Assembly: GCF_024139115.2 (NCBI RefSeq)
Contig: NC_085139.1
Span: 17,951,284-18,015,283 of the forward strand
Reading direction: 5' to 3'
Length of the DNA stretch: 64,000 nucleotides
Source: Armigeres subalbatus
Taxonomy: Eukaryota; Arthropoda; Insecta; Diptera; Culicidae
In this document: positions 23,399 through 35,139 of the stretch, in pieces
Layout: every line of letters begins with the position of its first letter
Numbering within the stretch: position 1 is the stretch's first letter
Position numbers and translations under genes: made by a program
Notes under the pieces: model-generated
What the model saw: only the letters and a program-made list of their open reading frames with translations
Databases searched by the model: none
Told to the model about the DNA's origin: nothing

Positions 23399-24991
23399 CA
23401 GTGCTTTTCAGAATGATAAGACCACCCTTGATTTTCATGTTTTTTTGCGACTTGAATGGAACTACCCTAATCTGTTGATGACAACCGATGAATATTAACA
23501 CAAACACACACAAACCACTGAAAAGGGATGTGTTTGTTTATTCGTGTCGTAGAAATAGGGAAAAACAGTAAATATATCTTTTCAAAAAGATAAAACCACT
23601 TGGTAACACCGTGATTGCGTTTTTTGTTAATTAACCATTATTTTTTAAACTGTCGAATAGTTCTGTTCAAAATGGGAAGGCAGAAGGGATTGAGTGAGAA
23701 AGAACAGGGACAAATTCTGGCTTTTAGAAAGACTGGATGGGGAATCAGAAAAATTGCCAGAGAAATTGGACGAAGTCACTGTGTGGTCCTGAATTTCCTG
23801 AAAAACCCCGCGTCGTATGGTCAAAAAAAGAGTCCAGGACGAAAAAAGAAATTGTCTGCTAGAGAAGAGCGTCATGTCGTGAGCAAAGCATCAAATTCCA
23901 CGAAGAGCTGTTCTCAAATTCGAGCCGAACTCAACTTGGATGCATCTATTTCGACTGTTTGGAGGACTTTGAAACAATCTCCAAACATTTCGCGGTCGAA
24001 AATGAATAGTGCTCCTCGTTTGTTAACTCGACACAAGGAAGCTCGACTGGAATTTGCGCGTCGGAACATGTCACAGGACTGGAAAAAGGTAGGATAAGGA
24101 ACTTCTAGGTGTTATTCAAAAATGAAAATCTTTAGAAGTTTAACTATTTACTTTTAATATTCTTAATCTTCACAGGTGATATTCTCGGATGAGAAAAAAT
24201 TCAACCTAGATGGTCCGGATGGGTTTAATGGCTATTGGCGGGACTTAAGGAAGGAACCACGATTTTTCTCGAAGCGAAACTTTGGGGGCGGATCTGTGAT
24301 GGTTTGGGGTGCATTTAGTACGACCGGAAAATTGAAGATTCAGTTTGTTTCGCACAAAATGAAAAGCTCCGATTACATAGATGTCCTCAAAGCCAGTTTG
24401 CTACCCGTTATTCGAAGGAGACGCAAGGCAAAATTGATTTTTCAGCAGGATAATGCCAGGATCCATACCAGTGCTGAGACAATGGGGTGGTTAAGGTCAG
24501 AAAAAATAAATGTTTTGGACTGGCCAGCTTGTTCCCCCGACTTGAACCCGATTGAAAACCTTTGGGGTATTATGGTGCGGAAGATTTATGCTGAAAATCG
24601 GCAATTTTCATCAATCCAGGAGCTCAAAACCGCCATTCTTCAATCATGGGAAGAAATCGAGCTGGGAACACTGCAAAAGCTGGTCCAAAGTATGCCGAAC
24701 CGTTTGTTCCAGACAATAAGCCGTTCTGGAGGTGCCACGGATTATTAGATTACTCTTGTTACTGTTTGTTACCAATAATACACCAAGGAGTGTAGGTGGT
24801 CGTATTGAAAAGCATATTTTCTTAAAATATGCTATAATTACTAGTTTTAAGAACAAAATAAATGAACTTGTTACCTTAAACAATTATTTTTTCATGTATT
24901 TCAATATGCCATTTGAAGAAAAAATCTGAAAATAATCTTTTCTCTTAAAACTCAAAATTTATGGGTGGTCTTATCATTTTGAAAAGCACTG
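23399..24991 (+). mobile_element. Tc1-family DNA transposon, nearly intact
   Basis: A 1,593-bp element flanked on both sides by the dinucleotide TA (23,397-23,398 and 24,992-24,993). The left end is CAGTGCTTTTCAGAATG; the right end is its reverse complement with one difference in the outermost 29 bases. The single gene inside is oriented left to right and open once an 87-bp intron is removed. TA duplication, CAGTG ends and a DD34E transposase place it in the Tc1 family. The high end similarity and open frame suggest recent transposition. Confidence 0.93.
23672..24748 (+). CDS. Tc1-family transposase (DD34E), two exons
   Basis: Cut-and-paste transposase that binds the element's inverted repeats and inserts at TA. 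Exon 1 is 23,672-24,088 and exon 2 is 24,176-24,748; the 87-bp intron has GTAGG at its donor and TTCACAG at its acceptor, phase 0, and would be read through to a stop if unspliced. The joined product is 329 residues, a normal length. The N-terminal half has paired helix-turn-helix segments (from MGRQKGLSEKEQGQI, then GWGIRKIAREIGRS) and a basic GRKKK linker. Catalytic residues appear intact: Asp in IFSDEKKF, Asp in FQQDNARIHT, and Glu in NPIENLWG 34 residues later, with the usual SPDLNP motif and glycine-rich GGGSVMVWG. The start was chosen at MGRQKG; an in-frame upstream ATG at 23,615 is less like the family. Activity is inference. Confidence 0.92.
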
Positions 24992-25017
24992 TACTTCGCG
25001 TACCTGAAGGAAACAAA

Positions 25018-26756
25018 TAAACCCCATCTCGCGGTCCTTAGCCTCTTACCCAGCAACTCCTATCCCTACCTCCCCGCGGTGCTGGCCGGGATACGAGCAA
25101 CCTTAGGGAAGATCGGGTAACCAACCCCAGTGGGAACTATGGTCGTATGCTGACAGGGAAGGGGTTTGCTCCTCTCCGGGCTGCAAATCTTATTGAGCGT
25201 CTGTTCTCCATGTCAGGGTCGGCTCACAACAGCGTCTGCTCTCCATGTTAGGGGCGGCTGATCATCGTCCGAGTGCCAGCGAGGACTCTAAAGTGAAACT
25301 GTGCACCATGGTCCACCGGAAATAAGGAGGAATGGTCCTCCGGAAATTTAGGGGTTTGGTGTCAGGCCCTGCAAGCCAGCCAAAAAAAATCTCACGCAAC
25401 GAACAATCAACAAGAGAGTACGGACCGGAACTATCGGCGAAGACCACTGCGATGAAAAGGGACTAGCGATTGGAAACTCGGTTCGTGGAACTGCAAATCT
25501 CTCAACTTCATCAGAGCACACGCATACTCGCCGATGTGCTCAAGGACCGTGGATTCGGCATCGTACCGCTGCAGGAGGTTTGGTGGAAGGGATCAATGGT
25601 GCGAACGTTTACAGGTTACCATAGCGTCTACCAAAGCTGCTGCAAGACACGAGCTGGGAACATCTTTCATAGTGAGGGGCGATATGCAAAGGCGCGTGAT
25701 CGGGTGGTGGCCGATCAATGGAAGAATGTGCAAGTTGAGGATCAAAGGCCGGTTCTTCAACTTGAGCATAATCAACGTCCATAGCCCACACTCCGGAAGC
25801 ACTGATGATGATAAGGACGCATTCTACGCGCAGCTGGAACGTGAGTACGACAGCTGCCCAAGCCACGACGTCAAAATCATCATAGGAGATTTGAACGCTC
25901 AGGTTGGCCAAGAGGAGGAGTTTAGACCGACGATTGGAAAGTTCAGCGCTCACCGGCTGACGAACGAAAACGGCCTTCGACTAATTGATTTCGAATATGG
26001 CCATTCGCAGCACCTGGAAGTAGGTCTCCCGTATCGGTGGAGATCACCACTGCAGACAGAACCACAAATCGACCACGTTCTGATTGATGGACGGCACTTC
26101 TCCGACATTATCGACGTCAGGACATATCGTGGCGCTAACATCGACTCGGACCACTATCTGGTGATGGTTAAACTGCGCCCAAAACTATCCGTCATCAACA
26201 TTGTTCGGTACCGACGAGCGCCGCGGTACGACCTAGAGCGATTGAAGCAACCTGATGTCGCCACTTCATACGCGCAGCATCTCGAGGCAGCGTTGCCGGA
26301 AGAGGGTGAGCTCGATGGGGCCCCTCTTGAGGACTTCTGGCATACAGTCAAAGCAGCCATTAACGACGCAGCGGAGAACAACGTCGGGTATATGGGTCGA
26401 AGTCGACGGAACGATTGGTTCGACGAAGAGTGCAGACAGATTCTGGAGGAGAAGGACGCAGCGTGGACGGTCGCGCTGCAGCAAGGTACCCGGCCGAACG
26501 TGGAACGCTATAGATGGAAACGGAGACAGCAGACCCTCCTTATCCAGGAGAAGAAACGCGGCGCGCCGCCTGGAAGAAGCGGGCTGCGAGGAGATGGAAC
26601 AGCTTTGCCGTGAGCAAGTGACACGTAAGTTCTATCGCTAGCTCAACGCATCCCGCAAAGGCTTCGTGCCGCGAGTCGAAATGTGCCGGGATAAGGATAG
26701 GATCATCTTGACGGACGAACGTGTGGTGATCGAAAGGTGGAAGCAGCACTACGCCA
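25018..26756 (+). mobile_element. RTE-clade LINE, 5' portion, broken
   Basis: Starts with a GC-rich leader (ACCCCATCTCGCGGTCC at about 25,020, two GTCTGCTCTCCATGT/GTCTGTTCTCCATGT phrases near 25,200-25,250), runs through the endonuclease ORF, and stops about 26,756 where it joins an inverted copy of its own middle. The reverse transcriptase and 3' tail are missing. Confidence 0.8.
25470..26640 (+). pseudogene. RTE LINE endonuclease, frameshifted
   Basis: Apurinic-type endonuclease that nicks target DNA for target-primed reverse transcription. The N-terminal strand is in the frame starting at 25,470 (PLQEVWWKG retains the catalytic Glu position). A frameshift near 25,660 moves the rest to the 25,534 frame: MCKLRIKGRFFN, IINVHSPH, IIGDLNAQVG (the metal/DNA-binding GDxN motif), TNENGLRLIDF, QIDHVLIDGRHF, and the C-terminal SDHYLV motif. 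The linker toward the reverse transcriptase follows (RRNDWFDEECRQILEEKDAA). A second frameshift near 26,560 and a TAG at 26,640 end the frame, although the same ORF can be followed as SRKGFVPRVEMCRDKDRI up to 26,750. Not functional as it stands. Confidence 0.85.
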
Positions 26757-27039
26757 GAATCTGTCTGCACTCTTCGTCGAACCAATCGTTCCGTCGACTT
26801 CGACCCATATACCCGACGTTGTTCTCCGCTGCGTCGTTAATGGCTGCTTTGACTGTATTCCAGCAGTCCTCAAGAGGGGCCCCATCGAGCACACCCTCTT
26901 CCGGCAACGCTGCCTCGAGATGCTGCGCGTATGCAGTGGCGACATCAGGTTGCTTCAGTCGCTCTAGGTCGTACCGCGGCGGTCGTCGGTACCGAATATT
27001 GTTGATGACGGATAGTTTTGGGCGCAGTTTAACCAACAT
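26757..27039 (-). mobile_element. Inverted RTE fragment forming a large hairpin with its neighbour
   Basis: Read on the minus strand this segment is over 90% identical to 26,160-26,447 of the preceding element (KLRPKLSVINN, RYDLERLKQPDVATAYAQHLEAAL, GYMGRSRRNDWFDEECRQIL; positions 26,749-27,039). The two arms of about 285 bp are separated by about 310 bp. Confidence 0.9.
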
Positions 27040-27049
27040 ATTTCGTTGG

Positions 27050-27560
27050 AAAGGCCAAAATGATTCCTTTCAGAAAACTAACAGAATTCCGTTAGGAAGT
27101 TCAGTAGGATTCCGCTCGACAGTCCAGAAGGATTTTGATCTGAAAGCTAAATGATTTAGCTCGAACGTCCAAAAGAATTTTGTTCGTTAACCCAAAATGA
27201 TTCCGTTCAAAAGTCGATTGTGTTTTGAAATCCGAAACCAAGTTCAAACAGATTTCGTTCGATAGTCGAAAAGAATTCTGGTAAGTAACTCAAACGAATT
27301 TTGTACGAAAGCCGAAACGAGTTCCGTTCGAAGACCAAAAAGAATTCCGTTCGGAAACTCAAAAGATTACATTCTTCGAAGCGGAATCCATCTGGGCTTC
27401 TCACTAGAACTCTTTTCGTCTTTTAAACGAAATCTTCTTGGACTTTTGAACGAAATCCTTCCGGTTTTCCGAACAGAATCCATTCGGACTTTTGAACGGA
27501 ATTATTTTGGGTTAACGTGCAAAATCGTTTTGGGTTGAAATTAGGAGTAGGCTTTGCTTT
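27050..27560. repeat. Degenerate ~26-bp repeat
   Basis: Loose tandem of AATTCCGTTCGAAAG/GACCAAAA-like words with many substitutions, similar in texture to 8,530-8,795 and 53,260-53,620. No coding potential. Confidence 0.5.
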
Positions 27561-27713
27561 GAACGGAAGCATTTTTTCGCGTGTGACAGATTTTTCTCGA
27601 AAAAGTGCTAATAAGTGTAAATCTAGAATCAAACCTAACTGAAATAGGTACATGGAAACATACCGATGATATAGTAACACTGATGCTGTACAGGAAAACC
27701 GTTATTTGGAGTA

Positions 27714-28295
27714 GGGAGTGAGCGCTAGTAATGGACCCCTTAACGAGGGAAACTTACTTCAATCGCTTCGCTAGAGTAAGACTCATGACGAATTGCCATT
27801 CTGCAGCACTAGATGATAAGCAACAGGTATCAGCAACGCGTTTCGTACATAACACATGGTAAAACATTCATTTTTACTACTAAAATACTAAAATATATAA
27901 AATAATACTATTTATTTTGAAATTATGTAGCCTGGTTGCCTATTATAGCCACCCCTGGGTCCATAATACGCAACATCGGGTTTGTTTACATACGTATTAT
28001 GGTCCCCCCCATTTGATTTACATGTTCCATTTCCACATGTTCCTGTTGCGTATTATGGACCCCCCTCTTCTGTGCTAGTAATGGACCCTTTAGCGCGTTA
28101 ACATTCATAAATTAGTTAATATAACTAAATTTCAGTCTCCCAGTGCAAAACAATTGTATGGAACTACTATCCTGATAAGTGAAGCAACTTTATCCTATGG
28201 AAGTTTGCAGGAAATTATAGATTCAAGCGTAAACTCTCGGTTTTTGTTCAGGGGGTCCATTATACGCACAGGGTCCATTACTAGCACTCACTCCC
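27714..28295. mobile_element. TA-flanked MITE-like DNA element
   Basis: A 582-bp element bounded by TA on both sides. The left end GGGAGTGAGCGCTAGTAATG and the right end CATTACTAGCACTCACTCCC are complementary with one mismatch. Internal GGGTCCATAATACGC phrases repeat the subterminal pattern. No transposase ORF. TA target and size suggest a Tc1/mariner-derived MITE. Confidence 0.75.
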
Positions 28296-28299
28296 TATC

Positions 28300-29439
28300 C
28301 TGGCAGTTTGCGGGAACCAAAATGCCGGAGAGAAAGTAAATGAAGCATATTTACCCCGTTATGATCGCCCACTGCTGATTAGGACCTGGGCGTGGCCAGG
28401 AGTAGTAATCCTCGTGCTTTTGTTATTTTTGTTTAATACTGGAATCAGGGACCACTCCCCTTCTTGATTTCTGATAGCATTCTAGATAAGGATCTCAAAA
28501 GTAAAACATGAGTATCACTAGTGTCCAATCTACGAATTACACCGGTACAATGCTAAAGCTAATGCTAATAATATAAAAACTAGGCAAAAATATAAAATAT
28601 AAATAAAAATTAAAAAAATTAAAATAATCTAAAAAATAAATAAATTTGTTCTCAGATGTATAATTTTAAGTAGATTTGAAAAATTTGATGAAATATTGGC
28701 TCGAACAATATGTATTGAGTAGACGTCATAGGAGCAGTTTCCCTAAATTCATAGATTGCATGTTCTACCGAATTTCATAACACATTTCTTTTATAAATAT
28801 GAACAGCAAGTCGAGAAATCTACATATCTCAAAGGAAAAAATAGAATGCTTCTAACTATTAATTACAAACCAAATTTCATAAAAAGGGTTCAATTCTCCC
28901 GATTTCTAGGAATACTCCTCAAAATAGAGAGTATATCAAGAACAATAACATTTTTCAGATATACATATTGTCTGCACGAGAGTATGTGCGATACCCGCGT
29001 GATTTAACAATTTTTGACTGTGAAACACCGGAATGAGAAGATTTTACGATTCAGTTAGTATTATTGTTTAAAAATTGTTAACCTTCTTGAAAAAAGAATG
29101 CATCAGAACCCATATAACCTTTTGTTACCAAAACAAAGGTCTTCATCTAGACGTGAAGGCAATACTTCTTCGTTCCCAATTAAAATTATACACTACTGTT
29201 CCTACACTGAATTGGTTTCATAATGTACGAGGCATTCTGGCGTACTTTTAGCATCTAAACAGCACGACAAATATCTTACAATGACTGATCTTCTTGAATC
29301 TTCATTTACTTGTGGAGCATATTATTCAGGATGGCCCATTTCCACCAAAGATTTACTTGATAAAAACGCATTGGGATTTTTGTTAAGGTGGATCCATTTG
29401 CATGCGGCAGCAACAGTAGCAGCAATGACAGTAACATCT
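28300..29439. other. Unassigned AT-rich DNA
   Basis: Very AT-rich, with A/T-only stretches near 28,560-28,640. No gene or repeat recognised. Confidence 0.4.
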
Positions 29440-29924
29440 ATTGGAACTAGGGTGGTCTAACCGGTAGTACCGAAACCGGTAATACCGGTATTACCGGCCA
29501 ATTTGAGAACCGAAAATACCGGTATTAGAGACGGAAAAATACCGGTATTTCCGGTATTTCACATTTTGCTGTCAGTATGAAAAATCTCGAATTGATAAAT
29601 AGAATAAAGACTCACCGTGCAACAAACGATTATAAAAAATGAATGTTCCATGAATGAACCTTAGCACAAATAAACATCAGTGACGACGTTCGCACGCTAC
29701 AGCAAGAATCGAACATCATGGTCATTATTCATACGTATTGATTCATTCTCTTATACAACTTTTAGACAGCATAAGTGAATGGAACATTTGAACAATTGAA
29801 TTCAACTGAGTTGTTCAATTCCGTTGCCCTGTCAAATAGCTTTAGCCATCTGTCAAATTGCCAATGACTTTTTTCTACAACGAACATTGCTTACAACGTT
29901 GAGAATTTTCCCGCTACCGTCGTT

Positions 29925-31005
29925 CGGGGTGACATTGGGCCTAGGGGGTAAGATTGGGCCAAAAACGAAAAATGTTTCAACTCCTAATATCTCAGAAACT
30001 GTTACGAATTTTGATCAAAACTTCAAACGGTTCGAAATTATAGTGAAATTCACGTCTAGGAAACCACAAAATGAAATCCAAGAACTAATTGTGCTCGTAC
30101 CATAATGCTTGGAATTTTAATGTAAAACTATTAATCGAATGAACCCGTATTAAAATAGTGTCAATAATGCCCCACAAATATATTACATAACTAGTTTTTA
30201 GATCGATGGATACCTGGTTATCATGTTACGATAATCTGTTGTTGTTTTATCGAATTTTATGAATATTTCTATAGCGGTTCTGGTTTTTCGTAGCAACTAG
30301 AGATGTCGTAAAATCCCGATTAATCGATTAGTTACTAATCGATTACTCTTGATTCTTGTCGATTATTGAATCGATTAATCATTGCATAGTAATCGATTCA
30401 AAATTAATCGATTATCACAACGATGAATCGATTAATCGAAATAATCAATTAATTTTCGACATCCTTATGATGTCGTAAAATTCTGATTAATCGATTAGTA
30501 ACTAATCGATTACTCACGATTCCTCTCGATTATTGAATCGATTAATCGTTGGGTAATAATCGATTCAAAATTAATCGATTATCACAACGATGAATCGATT
30601 AATCGAAGTAATCGATTAATTTGCGACATCTCTAGTAGCAACGAGCAATGCACGCTGAAAAGGGGTGAGATTGGGCCAAGCCTTTGGTAGATTTGCCATA
30701 CATAGTTGGTAAAAGCCGTAATGTAGGCAATTATTTTTTATGAACGATTGAATCGTTGCATCGTCACCGTTGAACTTTATTGTACTTGGCCCAATGTCAC
30801 CCCCTGTGAGGGGTGAGAATGGGCCAATTTTAAACAACATATAACTTTGAAGAATTTCCCTAATTTATTATTTTTTCCCCACACAGTGATGAATTCATTG
30901 TTCAAGCTTGTACCAAACTAATTAATACTTGATTCCAATGTTAACTACTAGAGCTTTGTAACATTTATTTGGAGCATACCACATTTTGGCCCAATGACAC
31001 CCCTG
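29925..31005. mobile_element. Terminal-inverted-repeat element nested in the hAT element
   Basis: Left end CGGGGTGACATTGGGCC and right end GGCCCAATGACACCCC are inverted repeats, and internal copies of GGGGTGAGATTGGGCC (30,662) and GGCCCAATGTCACCCC (30,788) repeat the motif. The exact ends and target duplication (perhaps GTT) are unresolved. No recognisable transposase. Confidence 0.65.
30298..30634. mobile_element. hAT-type MITE, innermost insertion
   Basis: The ends TAGAGATGTCG and CGACATCTCTA are exact complements and are flanked by an exact 8-bp direct repeat GTAGCAAC (30,290-30,297 and 30,635-30,642). The 337-bp body is two ~165-bp near-copies made largely of AATCGATTA words, so it is also strongly self-complementary. 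No coding capacity. Confidence 0.9.
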
Positions 31006-32015
31006 TTGGCGGTACGTATGAAATGGTGATAAAGGTACGTGCCGTAGTAGTTCTGTTGCAGAGATCACCTGTGAAAAAAGAATTGCTGAAAAAACATGTC
31101 TGTTCTGAAATTCAACTTCAGTGATGGTGATTTTTTGGCGGTAAGTGAACCTCTCCTAGGTGGGCCCTTGAACCTGTTCAAGCTGCTGTGGAACTACTCT
31201 GCCATGAGTTCTGCATTATGAAGCCGACGTGAAGCTCAAATTTATGTTGGAGCAATTATCAAATCGAGCTACAGAAATTGCCGTCAACTTATTCAATGCT
31301 CTCAAAGAACGAATCCAGGAGGCGATAAGAATACGCCGACTTTTTTGAATAATCCTGCCGTAAAGCAATTGATCAGAAACAATTTTGATGTTTTCTTCAA
31401 AACATCGAGAGCTACATCGATTAAGCAGGTGGACGAGATCTTGAAACGTCTAATCATTCCTGATGCGATCTTTGAAGCTTAGACAACGACCACATCTGAT
31501 GATCGGTACGCAGAAGATACCTCTATAGATGATTTTTCTGGCTTATCGGCCAAAGAACAACTCGTGAAGAGACTTTAGAAGATCAAACCACTTGCGTAGC
31601 CGGTGGCAATTTCGTTGACGCCAGAATCCTTGGAAGCAATCCGTAAATAATTGTCCTACTATGAATCTGATTTTCGACGCTCTTGGAGCCATTCGTTCAA
31701 CTTCGGTTGAACCAGAGCAACATTGCCAACAAAATCTGCAGCCGGCAACATTATATTACCAACAAAATCAGATAAATCGCTAAGTATGTTATGTTAAGTT
31801 AAATTTCACTTCACCCGGCACAACAAGCAATGATTTTAACATTTGAAGCTTGTCAACAAATATTGTTTATCACCCAAAAGTCCAAATAAAAAACTTTTAT
31901 TTCAGAAATTTTCACAAATACCGGTATTTTACCGGTATTACCGGTATTGACTCCACCAAATACCGAATACCGGTATTTATCAAAAATAACCAATACCGAC
32001 CACCCTAATTGGAAC

Positions 32016-32339
32016 TTCTACAGCGACGAACCCCACAGCTGTCTTTATGGATATTAATGGTACTTCCTGTGGTAAACTGAAGCTCTTGTGATGACGGACA
32101 AACTTAATTGGTGAGCACGTTCTAGTTCTTTGTCTTTATTTTTTCTATGCTTCATCGATCAAAAATTTCATAAAATTAAACACTAAATACGTACAGGGCA
32201 TCGTTTGCTGCTATTGCCGTGGATATTGTGGGAGTCCCAGATATCCGGTTCAAGCTTTAGTTAGTAGCAGTGGCTCTTCTCGACCTTCTACTCCCTGAGT
32301 AGTTAGTACGAATAATGGCGTCCTTTTGAAGTTTTGCTG
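32016..32339. other. Unassigned DNA
   Basis: No gene or repeat recognised. Removing the hAT insertion leaves a continuous frame across the 29,440/32,008 junction rich in Ala/Thr codons, but this is too short to call coding. Confidence 0.35.
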
Positions 32340-32341
32340 TA

Positions 32342-33590
32342 CCGTTTTGACTCGAAGTCCGGACACCTAAGCACTGCGGAATCTACAGTTCAATATTTCA
32401 AACGGAATTAAGTACTTGACACTGAGTAATACCACACCCTATCAAGATTAACTTATCAAATTTGCTGTAGTGTACTGAAAATGACATTTTGTATGCATGA
32501 AATAGCCAATATAATCGAAAACATTGAACATCGCTTGCTTCGAAATCCGGACACAGTATGAGGGATGCTTCAAATACCGGACAATTTTGCTTCGAATTTC
32601 CGGACACTTCGAGTTTGGCTATATTGATTCTCAAATAACCAATTAATTCAAAGACGACTTGCATATAGCATTCATATTTCTCGATAAATATAAATCCGTA
32701 ATTTAAGGTTTTTATACAGATTTGTATGGAATTCTGGCATCCCCCCGTTGTATGTACCATTCGAAGTTTTTGATGCGTGATTAACCAGGACTGCAAAAAA
32801 CAGTAATTGAAACCAAGCGGGAAAAGTAGAACTGATACAATTATTTAAAAAAAGCTATGAGCTATTTTTTTTTTAGATGTGTATGATTAAAAATAATACT
32901 TTTGAAGACAACTTTCCACTAAAAACTGAAAGCAAGTTGTGCTACTTGTGTAAAGTAATTAATAAACGGATAACACTTGCAATATGCGTATAAGTATGTA
33001 TCGATAAGCTGAGAGTAAGCAATGTTCCTTTTGAGGTGTAGCAACTCAAATCTAATAAAATTGTAACTATGCTTGCTCATTACGAATCATTTCAATTCAA
33101 TTAGCTTAATTGATTAACAGTTATTTAACGTCATATCAGCATGTACGGAAATAGAAGCAATTCTAAAAACTTGCCTCGAAGTCCGGACATACAGAAAATG
33201 TAATAAAAATTATAAAGCTAATAATTCTAAAGCAATTTCTCTAATTCATGACAAAGATTGCTATCATACTATGTTAATAAATCACTAATACCCCTTGCAA
33301 ATGATAGACAATAGAAATTCTGAGCTTAGTTTTTCTAATGTTGAGCCATAAGCTGCATCCTAAGAAAAACGAAATGTACCGTTGATGATGACATCCCTTC
33401 AAGTTTTACTTCTAATTTTCAAGTTTTTACCACAGATCACGGATTACTTACATTTGTTAAAATGGTTTCAAGTCTAAGAATCGTTCCCTGCATTGATAAC
33501 CCAAGAAAAACTTGTCGAGATGGTAAATAAAGTCGAATAACAACAGAAGTGTCCGGATTTCGAAGCGTCCGGCAATTCGATGCAAAACGG
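32342..33590. mobile_element. TA-flanked DNA element with CCGGACA motifs
   Basis: Ends CCGTTTTG and CAAAACGG sit inside TA dinucleotides at 32,340-32,341 and 33,591-33,592. Subterminal words CGAAGTCCGGACA / GTCCGGATTTCG repeat several times at both ends (32,360; 32,540; 32,585; 33,179; 33,552). One 132-codon minus ORF (32,398-32,796) is unrecognised. Probably a non-autonomous Tc1/mariner-like or pogo-like element; superfamily uncertain. Confidence 0.65.
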
Positions 33591-33599
33591 TACCTGTTA

Positions 33600-34090
33600 T
33601 GAACCATTAGTACATCCCCCTCCCTGCACTACCTGAAGAACCCTTCTTGCTTCAGATGTCAATCCTTTTTGTGGTACTAGTCTTCGTAACAAAAAGGGCA
33701 CCATTACGGAGCATGAGATCTGATCAAATTATTCGTAGTGCTACTTGACCAACACCCCCAGTTGGGTGAGGGATAGAGGATGACGCACACACACACACAC
33801 GTGCAAAATCGTTTTGGGTTTTCGAATGGAATTCTGTTCGACGTCTGAACAGATTTTTTCTGGGTCCTTTGTGATGGCGGAAATGTTGGGGCATCAAGCT
33901 GTAAAACTCATCTTTCCACAGTATTTCCTCATGTTAACAATAACACGCTGTAGCCGAGATCGTTCATTAGTTAACCTAGCGTTTCAACCACCTTCCGAAT
34001 AATCGATGCCAATATGGGCTAAAATATAATTACAACTATTTTATAAACAAAAAAAAACTAATTTCATTACACTAATAAAGTTCAATTAAA
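33600..34090. other. Unassigned DNA with one degenerate-repeat scrap
   Basis: A short CA run at 33,784-33,801 is followed by TTCGAATGGAATTCTG-type words like those at 27,500. Nothing else recognised. Confidence 0.35.
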
Positions 34091-35133
34091 AAACCCGACT
34101 TAATCCACCTACAGTGAATGGAACCCTTCTTACACTTTTGAAAGGTTATGGGTGCACTACTTATTATAATTTCTATGCATAAATATGAACTTTAATTGGA
34201 TAACAAATAAATGAGGTTTTTATGCTCAAAAAAAGTTCGAATCTTTAGTTGATAAATTTTGTTCAAATTTCAGAGATAGCAGCAGGATCCAATAATTTTC
34301 AATAAAAATGCGCAAAGGTTGCAGATTTGACTTGCAACCAAGCCCGATGATTTGCAACCGTTGAAGCCCGAAAGAGTTCAAATCGAACCATAGATGGCTG
34401 AGATATTGATGTGGCAATTTTTTATTAGTTTTCTAAAAATATGCCTCATGTTCGTACTTCACAGATATCTCGGAAGCTAAATGTCCGATTACAAAAACAT
34501 TTTAAAGCGTTCAATGGCAAAGACATAGCTTTCGTTTAAAGATAAAATCATGCAAATCGATTCACCGACAGCTGAGATCTTGATGTGACATTATTTTGCC
34601 AATGTTGTGAAAAAAATACTTCTAATGCATTATGTTCGTATTTCACAGATATCTCTGGAACCCAATATCTGACTGGGGAAAAAAATAATGGGTGCTATCG
34701 CGAAGCCATAGCTTTCGTACAAAAATGAAAGCGTGCAAATCGGATCACAGACGGTTGAGATCATTATGTGGCATTATTTTGTTAGTTTTCTGAAAATGCA
34801 CTTGAGATTCATATTTTACGAATATCTCTGAAATTAAATGTCCGATTGCAAAAAAAAATTCTATGCGTTCAATGGCAAAGGCATAGCTTTCGTTTAAAGA
34901 TAAAATCATGCAAATCGGTTCATAGACGGCTGAGATCTAGATGTGACATTTTTTGTAACGCACACACGCACACACGCACATACGCACACACGCACACACA
35001 CACACATACATACACATGCTCAGTTCGTCGAGCTGAGTTGATTGGTATATATGACTTGGGTCTCCGAGTCTCGGATAAAAAGTCGATTTTTCAAGTGATC
35101 TTAATACCCTTCTTAGGGTGTGAAAAGGGTAAA
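34091..35133 (+). mobile_element. Satellite-bearing non-autonomous element, variant family, copy 1
   Basis: The head CCCGACTTAATCCACC resembles that at 10,335. The tail has an ACGCACAC tract (34,960-35,010), GCTCAGTTCGTCGAGCTGAG, GGGTCTCCGAG and a terminal CCCTTCTTAGGG-like hairpin. The body is four to five ~185-190-bp tandem units marked by CATAGCTTTCGT and GGCTGAGAT. Same architecture as the 10-14 kb elements, with a different satellite unit. Confidence 0.65.
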
Positions 35134-35139
35134 AAGGGA

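Larger units (their letters stand above)
29448..32007 (+). mobile_element. hAT transposon with decayed transposase
   Basis: Ends TAGGGTGGTC and GACCACCCTA are flanked by an exact 8-bp direct repeat ATTGGAAC (29,440-29,447 and 32,008-32,015), the hallmark of hAT elements. Subterminal ACCGGTATT/AATACCGGT motifs are repeated near both ends. About 31,215-31,490 resembles the C-terminal half of a hAT transposase on the plus strand (LKLMLEQLSNRATEIAVNLF, then ALKERIQE, NNPAVKQLIRNNFDVFF, IKQVDEILKRLI), broken by stops and frameshifts. The centre is occupied by two nested insertions. Confidence 0.88.
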
